A DNA stretch of 64,000 bases from Aphelocoma coerulescens (lineage: Eukaryota > Chordata > Aves > Passeriformes > Corvidae), in contig NW_027183511.1 of NCBI RefSeq assembly GCF_041296385.1, forward strand, positions 248,001 through 312,000, read 5' to 3'. This document shows, one piece after another, positions 32,410 through 43,398 of this stretch. The notes below the pieces were generated by a model, which worked only from the letters and a program-made list of their open reading frames with translations, did not search any database and had not been told where the DNA came from. Position 1 is the stretch's first letter; every line of letters starts with the position of its first letter. The position numbers and the translations under genes are program-made.

Positions 32410-32983
32410 GTGCTAAAGCCAACAGCCAAGTTACAAAGTAACTTGCTAGGGGAGGGAGGCCTTGGGCTGCATGGCCCTTCCAAAGATGCCAGGTGGATTT
32501 TCCGGAGATGCCCCAAGTGGCAAGGCTTAATATCTTCTGGTAATCGTATGTCAGCTAGCAAGGTGGCCAGAAGTATTTCCAACTACTTCAGTAATGACAG
32601 GATCAGTTCTTAAGGCATTTTTGGAACAAATCATTCCAAGATACAGCATTGTAGAAGCAATAGACTCAGATAGGGGAACTCATTTTGCAGGAAAGGTCTT
32701 TCAAGGGGTTTTGGCTTCTTTAGGAACACAATGGAACCTCCATAGGCCCTGGCACCCCCAGAGCTCGGCTCGGGTAGAAAACAATGAAGAGAGAAATAAA
32801 CACCTTTTGAAGCTGGTAATAGAAACCAAGATGCCATGGGTAGGGCTTTGGACATTGGCTTTGGTGAGAATGAGCGCCCAAGCCAGAAGAGAGATTCAGT
32901 TATCTCCCTTTCAATCGTTGTTTGCAATTACCCTGGTAAGTCTCCACCTAGTGGGGGGGGGGGGGGGGGGTAGAGGCAAGTGA
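32410..32983 (+). pseudogene. ERV integrase remnant, copy 2
   Basis: A frame at 32,594-32,983 carries the second half of the integrase core: SVLKAFLEQIIPRY, EAIDSDRGTHFAG with the second catalytic Asp, and PWHPQSSARVENN with the catalytic Glu (GQVE-type position now ARVE). It runs into the poly-G tract. The preceding frame (32,410-32,613) overlaps a shifted piece of the core start. The C-terminal domain follows near 33,060-33,190 in another frame. Confidence 0.75.
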
Positions 32984-33730
32984 TGTATATTTAAAACCAT
33001 CTGTGGCCAGGATCCTGCTTCTTGTGAAACCCCTTCAACAGGAAGCTCAGCCGGCACAAGTCCGGCCTTTGGACTTTGTTGCTTGTAACATCCAACCAGG
33101 AGATTGAGTCCTAGTTAAGGAGTAGAAAGAAGCGCCAGTGCTGGTGAAATGGTGTGGCCCATTCCAAGTGTCACTGACGACAGAAAACAGCCGTCAAGTA
33201 AGCTGAACACAGGTGAACCCGTCCCTCTCGGGTCAAGGTCTCTGAAGCCTCGGAGATTTGCACATCTCAGCTGGAGGAGAAGGCCGGGAGGCCGTGACTG
33301 ACACTCTGCAGGAGTGGGCCGGAGCAGTAGGCAGTGCTTCGACATCGGAAGAAGCCCCGCAGTCCTACCTTCAGACCATCTGCTGAAATAGACTGTATAG
33401 GCATCCCTCCTCTAGAATCTCCACTCACTTGGGGGCTAATACTTGTGGCCATTTTGTTACGTTAAGTGGTTTCTGTGTCTTCAATTGCCACAGGTGCTGC
33501 AGAAGACAACGGGAAAATTAGACTAGCTAATTAGATGACACTATTAAAACATTTTCCTTACTAATTCTACTTTGATATGGTCAGCTGAGTTTAGGCCAGG
33601 AGTGGGAGAATCAATTTGCAGCCTTAGGAGAAGAAGTAGCAAAAGTTTTTAACCTTAGCAATTGCTGGCTCTGTGGAGGGCCAGGAGGATCTGAAGAGTG
33701 GCCATAGTTGGCTAGCCCAGCTGAACCTAA

Positions 33731-34987
33731 ATGGTGGGTCAATGTGAGGGCCACAGTGGGATGGGATTTGGGGCCAAAGAAGGAAGTTCATGGCCACTTC
33801 ATTCTTCTCCAACAGGCACTTATTGCCTAAATAGGATAGGGCATGTCTATGTAGGAAAAGGCAATTGTCAATTGACTTTCCCTCTGGGTTTGAACAACTG
33901 GGTTTGGACCCCCAATTGCCCTCCTTCCAATTGTTCCAAATATCAAGGCAAATGCAATCAAATACCTGTTCGGCTCACTAACAGTAGCTGCGTAAGGCGT
34001 TCTTATCACACTTGCCAAAAATATTTGGAAGCCTGTAAAGCAATGGGGAGGGACAAGGGGTTTTTTTGACCACCTGTTTTTGAGCAGTCCCCACAAAAAT
34101 TCCGCAAGTAGAAGACATGTTGTTTGTGATTATCAGTGGGAATGGCCACACCGGATTGGAACTCAAAGCCTTTTAGTGAGTTCTGCTCCAAATCCAACCA
34201 AGCAGCTTGCAGATGTAAATGTAGGTGGGAACCCTGTGCGGGAGCTTGGAAATGCAAATGCTGGGACCCTTATGGTGGGGCAACTCTTGTTGGGGGACCG
34301 TTAGGCCCGGGAATCCTGCTGTATTTTGAGCCACCAATTGATGACCATGGGTAGGTTCCTTTGCTAATGGAACACGGGCTTTGAAAGGACAGTATTGGAT
34401 TTGTGGCCATGCTTAGCTCAGGTTACCTCCAAACTGGTCAGGGATATGGTATATTTAGTAGACTGTTGTTCTTTTTGCTACTACAAGTTCTGGGAAATCG
34501 CTTAGGAATCAAAATCTGTGATGATTTAATTAGAGAAAAGCAGTCAGCTGATGCAGCCCTGGCTGGAGGGAGCACCCCAAAACGGGGAAATGATGAACGG
34601 CCAACAGAACAAGTTACCCAACACGATGGACCAGCCCCTTGGAAACCTAAGGAATTAATCCCAGATGCCTGGGAACCCACTTATCATTTGAAGGAGATAA
34701 TTAGGTTACAAGCTGTCTCGGAAATAATTACCAACCAGCCAGCCACAGCGCTTGACCTTTTTGCTGAGCAACCCACTTAAATGAGGAAAGCGGTATTTCA
34801 ACATTGGATGGTATTAGATTATCTGTTGGCAGAAGAAGGAGGAGTTTGTGGGAAATTAAATGACTCGAGCTGCTGTTTGCAAGCAGATGACAGAGGAAAA
34901 GTGGTCAAACAAATAACAAAGGAAATAACGTCAGCTCGTGGACCTGTCCAAATGTTGAAAGGATGGGAATGGGACATATTTTCATAG
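33731..34987 (+). pseudogene. ERV env remnant, copy 2 (SU and TM)
   Basis: Pieces: SU 33,731-34,069 (GNCQLTFPLGLNNW, PNCPPSNCSKYQGKC), SU 34,136-34,354 (CRCKCRWEPC), then 34,403-34,780 with a hydrophobic stretch and heptad region. An in-frame TAA at 34,778-34,780 is followed in the same frame by TM to 34,987, containing [11 protein letters not shown] and CGKLNDSSCC, a Cys-X7-CysCys motif. The membrane anchor region after 34,987 is out of frame. This is the easiest copy in which to read the gene order. Confidence 0.75.
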
Positions 34988-35744
34988 TTAACTGGCCAGC
35001 TATGGGCTAAATGAATACGATTTCTCCTCTTATATGCTATAGCAATTCTCATCTTTTTACCATGCGTGACACCATGCTGGCTGCAGCTCTTTCAGCAGGT
35101 GCTCAAGGGGATGCCGCTAGCAGCCATGCCTACCTGATCCAGAAATGACTACAAAAGGACAGAAAAGGATGTCACTGCAAATAATAGCAAAACCCAAGAA
35201 GACTCCAGAAGAAAAAATTAAATCCATGGTAATTAAGGTTTGTAAAGACAAATACAGAGCAAATAAAAAGAGGAGGGATTAAAAGGAATGAGATGGATGA
35301 GTCTTTACAAAGAGACCGTGTGAATCGGCCTGTAGACAAGGCTAGGAAGTTATGGCTAGTGAAGTAACAGAAGAAACTAGGAGTTCTCTAGAACTGTTAC
35401 TAATCATCAGAGACTGTTGATTAATCAAGGCCATGTTAAATTCCTGAACCTAGAGCAAGGCAACAAAGACTTAAGAGCGTTAGGAATGGGGTTCTTTTCT
35501 TTCTTCTCGATGCCAAGAGGGGGGTGCATATTAGAGGGGGGCGCATAGAGTAGGCAGTTCCGGAAGTCTGTATCTCCCGAATACCTCAGCCAGTGGGGAA
35601 AAGGAAGAGGGTGCTGTGGCCGGGAACTTGGCATCAAAAGGGGGCTGCATCCCGCAACCGTTTGACAGACGCCATGGGAAAAGCCCCATGGACTCTCCCT
35701 GTAGTCGAAGAATGTTGCAGGACTCCTCTGTCTCCTTTTCGGAT

Positions 35745-36725
35745 ATAAACCTCAGGCATCGTGGATTAATTTTCCCTAACGGCAGCGACCTGCCGCGTGG
35801 TCTCCGTGCTCCTCTCCAGCCCCCCGGGACGTGTAAAATAGTTCCCAGCGGCTCCCACCGCGCGTTGCAGACGGCTGCGCGGCCCCGGGGCTGCCCGCAG
35901 TGCTCCCCTGCCCCGCCAGGGCTGCCCGCGGGCTGCGGAGCCGCCTCGCCACCGGCGCGGCCAGGGCCGGGGCCCTTCTCGACAGCAGCCGAGGGGCTGC
36001 GGAGCGGGCGGCTGCCGGACGATCAGCTATTTTATGCCGCGCGGTGCTGCCGCCTCCATCTAGCTCTCCATCGCGCCGCCGCCCGCCGCCCGCCTGGCGC
36101 GCTCACGCTCGGCCGCGCTCGCCGCCCGCCCAGCCTCGCCGGAAGCTCTCCCGCCCGGGCTGTGCCCCGGCTCCGCCGGCAGCTCGGCAGGGCCCGGCCG
36201 CACGCGTGCTGCGTGGCTCGGAGCAGCCGCGTTGCGCCGCAGGCGACGGGGAAGGCGGGGCGGGCCGGCGCCATCGTGGTAGCGCGAGGAGAGGAGCGCC
36301 CGGGCGGGGCGGCGAGCGGCGCGGCGGTGAGCGCTTCTGCTTCCTGTCGCTCGGCGGCCGCCCACGGCAGGTGCCGTGTGACCCCGCGGAGCGGCGGGGC
36401 CGGCCGGGCGGTGCGCGGCGAGGCTTTCGGCCAGCGGCGGCCACAGCGAGAGGCTGCTGGCACTGCCCGTGCCGGTGGAGAGAGCGGGGATCCGAGGCCG
36501 GCCTTCCCCGGGCGACGAGGGGAGGCCGCCTTTGCCGCGCTGCCCTCCGTGCAGCATGTGGCCGATTCCGGCGAACCCGGGGTCTCCGCAGCGGCGCGGG
36601 CGGGAGGGAGTGGGGAGCGCGCTCGGTGCCGTGCCGGCCGCTCCCGGCCAGCGCTGCGCTGCGCCGAGGCGTTTTCCCGCCCGTCCTGGGAAGGACATAA
36701 GCGACACCGTAGTTGGAGCTTAGCT
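35745..36725. promoter_or_regulatory. CpG island, copy 2 (inverted)
   Basis: Inverted counterpart of the CpG islands at 13.5 and 53.9 kb, with the TATA-like motif near 36,028-36,034. It shares with copy 3, but not copy 1, a block of about 13 bp including CGGGGATCCGAGG near 36,485. CpG density remains very high in all three copies. Its far end is interrupted by the provirus that starts at 36,748. Confidence 0.8.
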
Positions 36726-36747
36726 GTCAGGGGGTACAACTTCTCTC

Positions 36748-37405
36748 TGTGAAAAACGAAGTTCACTCTCCTGTGAGAATTTAAAGGGGTTTAATATAAA
36801 GACAATAAGAGACACATCAAACAAAGCAACGGGGTAACAGCCAGTTGCCTTGGCGCTCTGCCAAGAGCACACCTGATGCCAGAGGTCAGTCCTTTTTATA
36901 CCATTTTTACTGTCTGTTCTTTATTCATATTAAAACTTTTCCTGGAGCTGTTCTGCATGGCCACTCCTTGGTTCCGCCTTTTTAGAGCGTGCCTAGTCTT
37001 CTGCCTTGTGGTTTTATTTCTCTTGATTCTTGGGGTTGGGCCCGCTAGGCAAGAGTCGATGGTAGGGTGGATTTCTTAATTCTCCAGACAGACAGGGCTG
37101 ATTGCAGCTTTGGGCCTCTTCGTCTCTCCGGGCAGAGTGGTGATAAAATCTCCCGGACTCTCCTGGCCGCCCGTTCTCCGGGCGGAGTAGCCTTTGGGCC
37201 CTTTTGCTCCCTCGACAAAGTGTTGATTAGCAGCTTTTCGGGCCTCATCCTCTGTTTGTTTGGAGGTTATCTTACGTGCTCACACTTGCTAACATTCTTG
37301 CTAAAAAGAGAGAAAACTACATCCACACAGCAAAAAGCATTTCTAACATTATATAATATCTACTTTATACTTTGCGAGAAGCTAATATAATATATGTTTA
37401 TAACA
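36748..37405 (-). mobile_element. 3' LTR of the provirus
   Basis: 658 bp, reading on the minus strand from TGTTATAAACATATA to GTTTTTCACA. It matches the 5' LTR throughout. A polypurine tract (GAAAAGGGGGGAT on the minus strand, 37,406-37,420) directly precedes it. Confidence 0.9.
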
Positions 37406-37422
37406 ATCCCCCCTTTTCTATT

Positions 37423-38043
37423 TTATAAATCATTTGGCTTGAGCAATAATTCTTTTTTCTTGGCTTCTAATGTCTGTTCGTTCTTTTCACAGATCAATTT
37501 GGCTTCTTCAAGAGGGTCTTTTATATCACTTTGTCTTTTTAATACCATAATTTTTTGTGCTGTTCCAGACATAGCCAACTTTGGGTCAGTAGGCATTGCC
37601 ACAACTTGCATGCCTTGAACTATGCTGGTGATTAGCCGAATAAAGCAGGGGATCAAGCAAGGGAGAAATATTAGACTAGCTGTAGCACATAAGAGGAAGA
37701 AACCTAGCTTCTTCCACCATTCTTTCCCCAATATGCCATCCCACCAGTTAGCAGACATCATTGATTCCCATTTTTGGACTGGTACATGGGCTATTTTTCT
37801 GATTTGGTTGGCCATATCTAGAACGGCATCCCCATTGTCATCAATTTTTAAACAACAGTCCGATGTATTGAACTTCCTGCACACACCGCCTTCTTCGGCC
37901 AGTAAATAGTCTAAAGCCAGCCTATTTTGATGTATTGCAGCTCTGGTTTGGCGTTGCTGGCTGACTATTAATTCCATAGCCCCAGCTGTTTCATTGGTTA
38001 TGATTTCTACAAGAGCTTGGAGTCTGATGATACGATTCAGCAT
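37423..38043 (-). pseudogene. Provirus env TM subunit
   Basis: A 206-residue frame: heptad region ([15 protein letters not shown]), immunosuppressive-like [14 protein letters not shown], then [10 protein letters not shown] (Cys-X7-CysCys, one residue longer than the usual CX6CC), and a membrane span (about residues 113-135, [18 protein letters not shown]). A charged cytoplasmic tail of about 65 residues, rich in Lys and Glu, follows and ends just before the polypurine tract. It is in the same frame as the preceding piece (38,346-38,083) but separated from it by TAA at 38,083. TM would mediate membrane fusion; the stop and SU frameshifts prevent a full Env. Confidence 0.85.
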
Positions 38044-38082
38044 GTAAATTGGGGTCTGATATCCCCAGCTTCCATCTTGTGC

Positions 38083-39300
38083 TTAGGTAGCTGGCCCATC
38101 TGTTTCTAATATTCGTTCAGGGGGCCATTCCTCATCTTTCCATTTTTGGAATCCTCCAATTAAATCTCTTTTCTTTCTTTTGAAGTCTTCATAGAGAGGT
38201 ATACCTAATTGATCTCCCATGGTTCTGGGAAAAGGAAAAACCCTGGTTGAATGATTCTTAGTGTACAACTCCCTTTCCAATGTGAAGGGAGTCTTGGGGA
38301 TGCCCTTTTCCCACATATCCAAAAGAAGCCATCTGGTGCTTTCCAATAATCACCTTCTTGTTGATTTATATTCTCCCCAAATTTGGCTATTTCTGGGATT
38401 CCAAAATAAGGATTTTTCCTCGTGTCATTACACTGAAAGAGTCCAACTTCATGATCATATACACAGTCTTTTCCTTTTTTCTGGGCTCAATACCAAGTTG
38501 GTTTTTCTGGGACCCACCACCTTGAAGTTTTGTTACTCACTTTATAGCTTTTACAGGGAGTGTTTCCTACTTCATTAAGAAAGTTTATCCCAGTTCGCCA
38601 GAGGCATTCTTCCCCTATCACTGTTGAACTTAAAATCCACCCCTCAGGTCGGTTCCCCCCTCTTATATTTGTCCGGTTCCATTTAAGGAGTTCTACCGGG
38701 CCTACGCTGCTACCTTTCCGTGGCCATTCTTCTGTCATTAAAGCTCCTCCACAGACCCAACAGTTGGTTATGTTAAGTTCTTTACCTATCCTCTCCCCCA
38801 ATTCCACAAACAGGTTTTTTCCTAACCTTGGGGTTTTTTCCTCTTTGTTGTTTGAGCTTTGCATACAGGTCCTGGCGTGGTGAGGTGAATATAGGGCGAG
38901 GTTGCTGTGCTGGCTTTGTATCTTTACTTACCACTTGCTCTTTTACCAAATCTTGGACTGTTCCCCTGGTGGCAGCTGTGGAGCAAATCTATTTTTCTCC
39001 TTTTGGACAATTGCTTCTTAGTCTGTTTCCACTTGTTCCTAAATTTTCTGTAATCCAATATTTTTCTCCTTTATGCATGCAAATACCTAATTTGGATGAG
39101 TCATAACAGTGACTGTTGATATGGGTATGAGTAATAAGAAAGAAGCCCCGGTGTCTTTCCATGTAGAGCTTTCGATAGCATTTGTAACATGGTCTTGCCG
39201 GTGTCCCAAAAGGGACCAGGAGAAGTGACAAAAGAAGGAATAACAGAGGTCCGGCATGGCTTATACTCCCACCTCCCTTGCCTATGAGGTTGCAACCCAT
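38083..39300 (-). pseudogene. Provirus env SU subunit, frameshifted
   Basis: It starts at ATG 39,300 with a signal-peptide-like stretch (PLLFLLLSLLLVPFG) and runs to a stop at 38,989. A second frame, 38,864-38,487, has NCWVCGG, a CXXC motif typical of gamma-type SU that forms a labile disulfide with TM, and several N-X-S/T sites. A third, 38,346-38,083, contains a basic RKKR run that might be the furin site, although no clear hydrophobic fusion peptide follows. Two frame changes and stops separate these pieces. Signal peptide, CXXC and order support SU firmly. Confidence 0.8.
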
Positions 39301-39865
39301 AGCAGGTGTATTGGATCTTCTCGGTGGCGAGTACAGTGGCCGACCCGGTCTTGCCCTCTATTTCCTTGTCACTTCCTTTGTAGCTTTTAGGCAAATTTCT
39401 TTTGGCACCTTTTTAACTGTAGTATCTTATCGTATCTTAGGTGTTTCCCATTCAACAGGCACTAGTAATTCCCATCTGCAGAGCAAAGTTATTGCTTTTG
39501 TTGCTTATGATTTTGTCTGGATAGGGGGTCGATTTTGTGCTTGACACCCTTTACAACTAGGGTGTCGACGGTGTGAAATGCCAATTTCCCTCTAGATTAA
39601 TTACTTATATTTGACGTGGTTGGCATGCCCCGTGTTAGAATGATTCAAACAGGGTATATGATGTGGCACTGATGGAAGTTGTGATTCTCCCCCTTCTTAA
39701 TACAAATCACAGGCTAGAATCAGAACATGAGAGTTCCCTGTTTGATCCAGTCCCAACCCTTCCTGTTTGAAGTGAGAATATTCTTCTCCACGATGTCCCA
39801 GAATTTGTCCAGGGGCCACTGATATAAATTTGGCTTTTACTTCTCAGTTAGGTGTGATTCTTTGC

Positions 39866-41242
39866 ATATCCCTTGGATTATTTAGATTGTTCTAGCTCAT
39901 TGCCACCTGGTCTCCGTTTAAGAATCAATTTGGTATCACCTGGTTTGGATATTACAGTCCACTCTTCAGGTTCTTTTACAGGTCCTTTGATTCTGCTGGC
40001 ATGGATCTACCCTCGTTCCTTGGTCTGGATTGCGGCCTCAGTCATCAGCAGTACCTGAAAAGGACCCTCCCATTGTGGAGTCAAAGATTGTTCTTTCCAT
40101 GTTTTTACTAGTACCCATTCCCCTGAATGGATATTATGAATTTTGAACTCCAAAGCTGTGGTTTGAGGGATCATTCCTTTCAGCCGCAAATTTTCAAGTG
40201 TTCTGGCAATTGCGGTGACATATTTTTTGACACCTACTTCTCCTACTTCATAAGTGGCTGTTTCATGTTGAGCAGTAAGGAAGGGTAATCCGAACATCAT
40301 CTCATAAGGAGACACTCCCAGGTCTGACCTGGGCTGTGTTCGGCCTCTCAACAGAGCCAAAGGTAAGCATTTTACCCATGACATTTGAGTTTCAATCATT
40401 AATTTTGTTAAAGTTTTTTTCAAAGTCTGGTTCACTCTTTCTACTTGGCCTGAACTTTGTGGGTGCCAGGGGGTATGTAATTCCCATTTTATTCCCAAGG
40501 CTTGAGTTATTTGTTGTAAGACTTTGGATGTAAAATGTGTTCTTCTATCTGAGTTTATTTTATTAACCATTCCATATCTGGGAATAATTTGTTCCAGAAG
40601 GGTTTTGCATACTATGTTAGCTGTAGCTCTAGTAGCAGGAACTGCTTCTACCCAACAAGTTAGGTGGTCTGCTATTACTAATAGGAACTTCCATCTCTGT
40701 ACTTGAGGAAGTTTAGTGAAATCTACTTGGATACTTTGGAATGGTCGCAGAGCTAACTCGTGGCCTCCTAATGTTGTTTTTCTCATTATTTTCCTAGTCA
40801 CTCTTTGGCAAGTTCTACAGTTCCCAGTTATTTGTTTTGCTACCCCAAAGATTCCAATACACCCATAATTTTTTAGAAAATGATCACACAAGCTAGCTTG
40901 AGTACCCCAATGAGTTTTTTGATGCATATCTTCTAATATTCTCTTAGTGAGTGGCTTATTAAGTAACTGTCTCCCATCAGGAAGTTTCCGTTTTCCAGAT
41001 TGATCTTGTTCTCCCCCTATCTTAAATAATTCTTTTTCTTCTTCTTTACTAAATTTGGGGATTTCCAATTCTCCCCTTTCTGGGGTCAGGATTAACAGAA
41101 TTGGTTCAGTCCCATTTTCTGCTGCATCTTTGGCTTCTTGGTCTGCTAGGTTATTCCCTCTTATTTCTGGGGTCATCCCTTCTTGGTGTCCTTTGATATG
41201 CACTACGGCTATTTCTTCAGGCAATTTTAATGCTTCCAACAC
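39866..41242 (-). pseudogene. Provirus integrase with RNase H C-terminus
   Basis: The frame from 41,242 begins in the RNase H end (VVHIKGHQEG, NNLADQEAKDAAE). The integrase follows: HHCC zinc domain (MHQKTHW ... NCRTCQRV), catalytic core with VDFTKLP, NSDRRTHFTS and SSGQVERVNQTL supplying the D,D,E triad, and a C-terminal domain with WEGPFQVLL. The three catalytic acids are present. A TAG at 40,007-40,009 cuts the last 45 or so residues, which continue in frame to a stop near 39,866. The link to upstream pol is lost by a frameshift near 41,310. Confidence 0.9.
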
Positions 41243-41286
41243 TTCTGAAATCAGGCCTTCATGTATCAGTTCTTTCCCCTTTGAAT

Positions 41287-43395
41287 TTAGTAAACCCCTT
41301 TCTTCCCAGATCTTTCCAAAGGTATGTACTTTGAATCAGTATAGACGGTCCCCTTTTTGTGTGCTAAATGCTCCAGTGCTCTCTTTAGAGCGTATAATTC
41401 ACAAGACTGCGCCGACCAATTTGAAGGTAGTTTTCCTGTTTCGATGGCCTGCATATTTATCCCATCGACTAAGGCATATCTTGACATTCTTTTTCCTTGC
41501 AAGCATCTGGATGAACCATCCACATATATTCTTTCCTCTTCTAAGAGGGCTTGTTCAGCTAGATCTTCTCGAACTTTTGTTTGGTATTGAGTAATTTCTA
41601 AGCAATCATGTGCCAGGTCATCTTTTGGTTCTCCATACAGGAATTGGGCCGGATTGAGGCTTTTGCTTGCTTCTATAGTTAGATCATTACTGTCAATCAG
41701 AATTGCTTCATATTTTAATAGCCTGGAGTCTGTTAACCATTTTTCAGCTTTTTGATTTAGCACATTTCGGACCGCATGGGGTGTGTATACAATCAGTTTA
41801 CTTCCAAAGGTGAGCTTACGGCTCTCCTCCACCAAAATAGCGGTAGCTGCTATGGCTTGAATGCATACTGGCCAGCCACGGCTTACTGGGTCCAATAGTT
41901 TAGCTAAATAAGCTATTGGTCTTCTCACCCCTCCCCATTCCCGGACTAATACACCATGAGCTACTCCATTTTCTGCATTCACATATAAATGAAAGGGTTT
42001 TTCTAGTGAGGGTAAGCTTAGGGCTGGTACCGAGGCTAGTTTCAACTTCAGTTTTTCTAATTTATTATCATCATCATCTTTGGTCCATTGTATATTGTCT
42101 CCCCCTGTTAATTTTTCATATAAAAATTTTACTGCTTGTGTATATCTTTCAATCCATAATCTGCAATATCCCAGTAGCCCCAGCAGTCTCCTAACCTCCT
42201 TTTTTGAAGAGGGAGGAGGGAGGGATAAAATCCCTGTAATTGTTTCAGGACTTAGTTGTCAGCTACCTTTGCTTATCAGGTGGCCGAGATATTTTACTTC
42301 TGATTCCACAAACTGTAATTTCCTTTTTGATGCCTTTAGTCCCTTTTTCCCAAGAAAATTTAGAAGCTTTATGGTAGCTCCTTTAACTTTCATTTCATCT
42401 TCTCCTGATATTAGAAGGTCATCTCCATATTGGATAAATTGTATTCCTGGGGGAGTGGGGAAGGTTTGTAGTATTTCTCCCAAGGCTTGCCCAAATAAAT
42501 TTGGGGCCTCACAATAGCCCTGTGGCAGTTTAGTCCACCTCAACTGGTTCTTTTTCCCTGTGTTTGGATCTTCCCATTCAAAGGCAAAAATATTTCGGCT
42601 TTCCTCTGCCAGTGGGCAGGCCCAAAAGGCATTTTTAAGATCTACCACACTAAACCACTGATGTTGAGGTGGAATTTTGCTTAAAAGAGTGCAGGGATTA
42701 GGAACCATAGGGTAGCAGGCCCGTGTTCTTTTGTTTACTTCTCTTAAATCTTGCACTAATTTATAATTTCCATCAGATTTCTTTACTGGGAGAATAGGGC
42801 TATTATGAGGGGATTTACAAGGTTCTAGTGTCCCATCCTTTATTAATTCTTCTATCACTGGTTTTAAGCCTTTTCTCCCTTCTAAAGATATAGGGTACTG
42901 ATGTACACAAATGGGACCTTCTTCTTTTTCAATTGTGACCCTTATGGGGTCAAGATCTAGTCCACCCCTATTCCCTTCCCTAGCCCAAACCTCTCTGTTA
43001 ATTTTGCTTTCATCTGCTTGGCTAAGTTTAAACACTTTGGCCGTCATTTTCCCTTCTTCTGGTATGACTCCAATCCCCAGTTGGATTTGTAAATCCCTTC
43101 CCAATAAATTGCTGCCAGCCTCAGGAGCTAACAAAGCATCCCCTATCCCTATTTTTGTTTCCCCTTCAATAACCACATCTTTAATGACAGGGACCTTAAA
43201 TCCTTCCCCCTTTGCTCCTGTTACTTTTACCATATCATTACTTACATCCCACCCTTTTGGAATATTCATCACACAAGTCTTTTCTGCCCCAGTGTCAACT
43301 ATAAATTCCAATACTTCCTCTTCGGGGCCTACTTTTAAAGTTATCAAAGGCTCCAGATGGTATTTATCCCCCCAAAAATAGAGCCCATGATTTCC
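41287..43395 (-). pseudogene. Provirus pol: protease, reverse transcriptase, RNase H
   Basis: The frame follows the gag UAG directly. Protease: FIVDTGAEKTC and LLGRDLQIQLG. Reverse transcriptase: LVQDLREVNKR, FSVVDLKNAFWA, LPQGYCEAPNLFGQ and the polymerase motif YGDD (near 42,425). RNase H: IYVDGSSR, SCELYALKRAL and VYTDSKY, giving three of its acidic residues. An in-frame TGA at 42,259-42,261 interrupts RT after LGHLISKGS; from 42,258 the same frame continues. A frameshift near 41,310 ends it inside RNase H. A C-to-T change at a CpG would explain the TGA. Confidence 0.9.
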
Positions 43396-43398
43396 CTA
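43396..43398 (-). other. gag-pol UAG codon (readthrough type)
   Basis: A single amber codon separates the nucleocapsid end (RTEEK) from pol, with both in the same frame. This is the arrangement of gammaretroviruses, which make Gag-Pol by translational readthrough. Confidence 0.8.

Larger units (their letters stand above)
31633..35739 (+). mobile_element. Defective gamma-like ERV of the amplicon, copy 2
   Basis: 5' LTR 31,633-32,071 and 3' LTR 35,280-35,739 flank integrase and env remnants, in inverted orientation to copy 1. It lacks the ERVL-like LTR seen in copy 1, so env TM is continuous across that site. A poly-G run at 32,948-32,970 is longer here than in the other copies. Confidence 0.8.
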
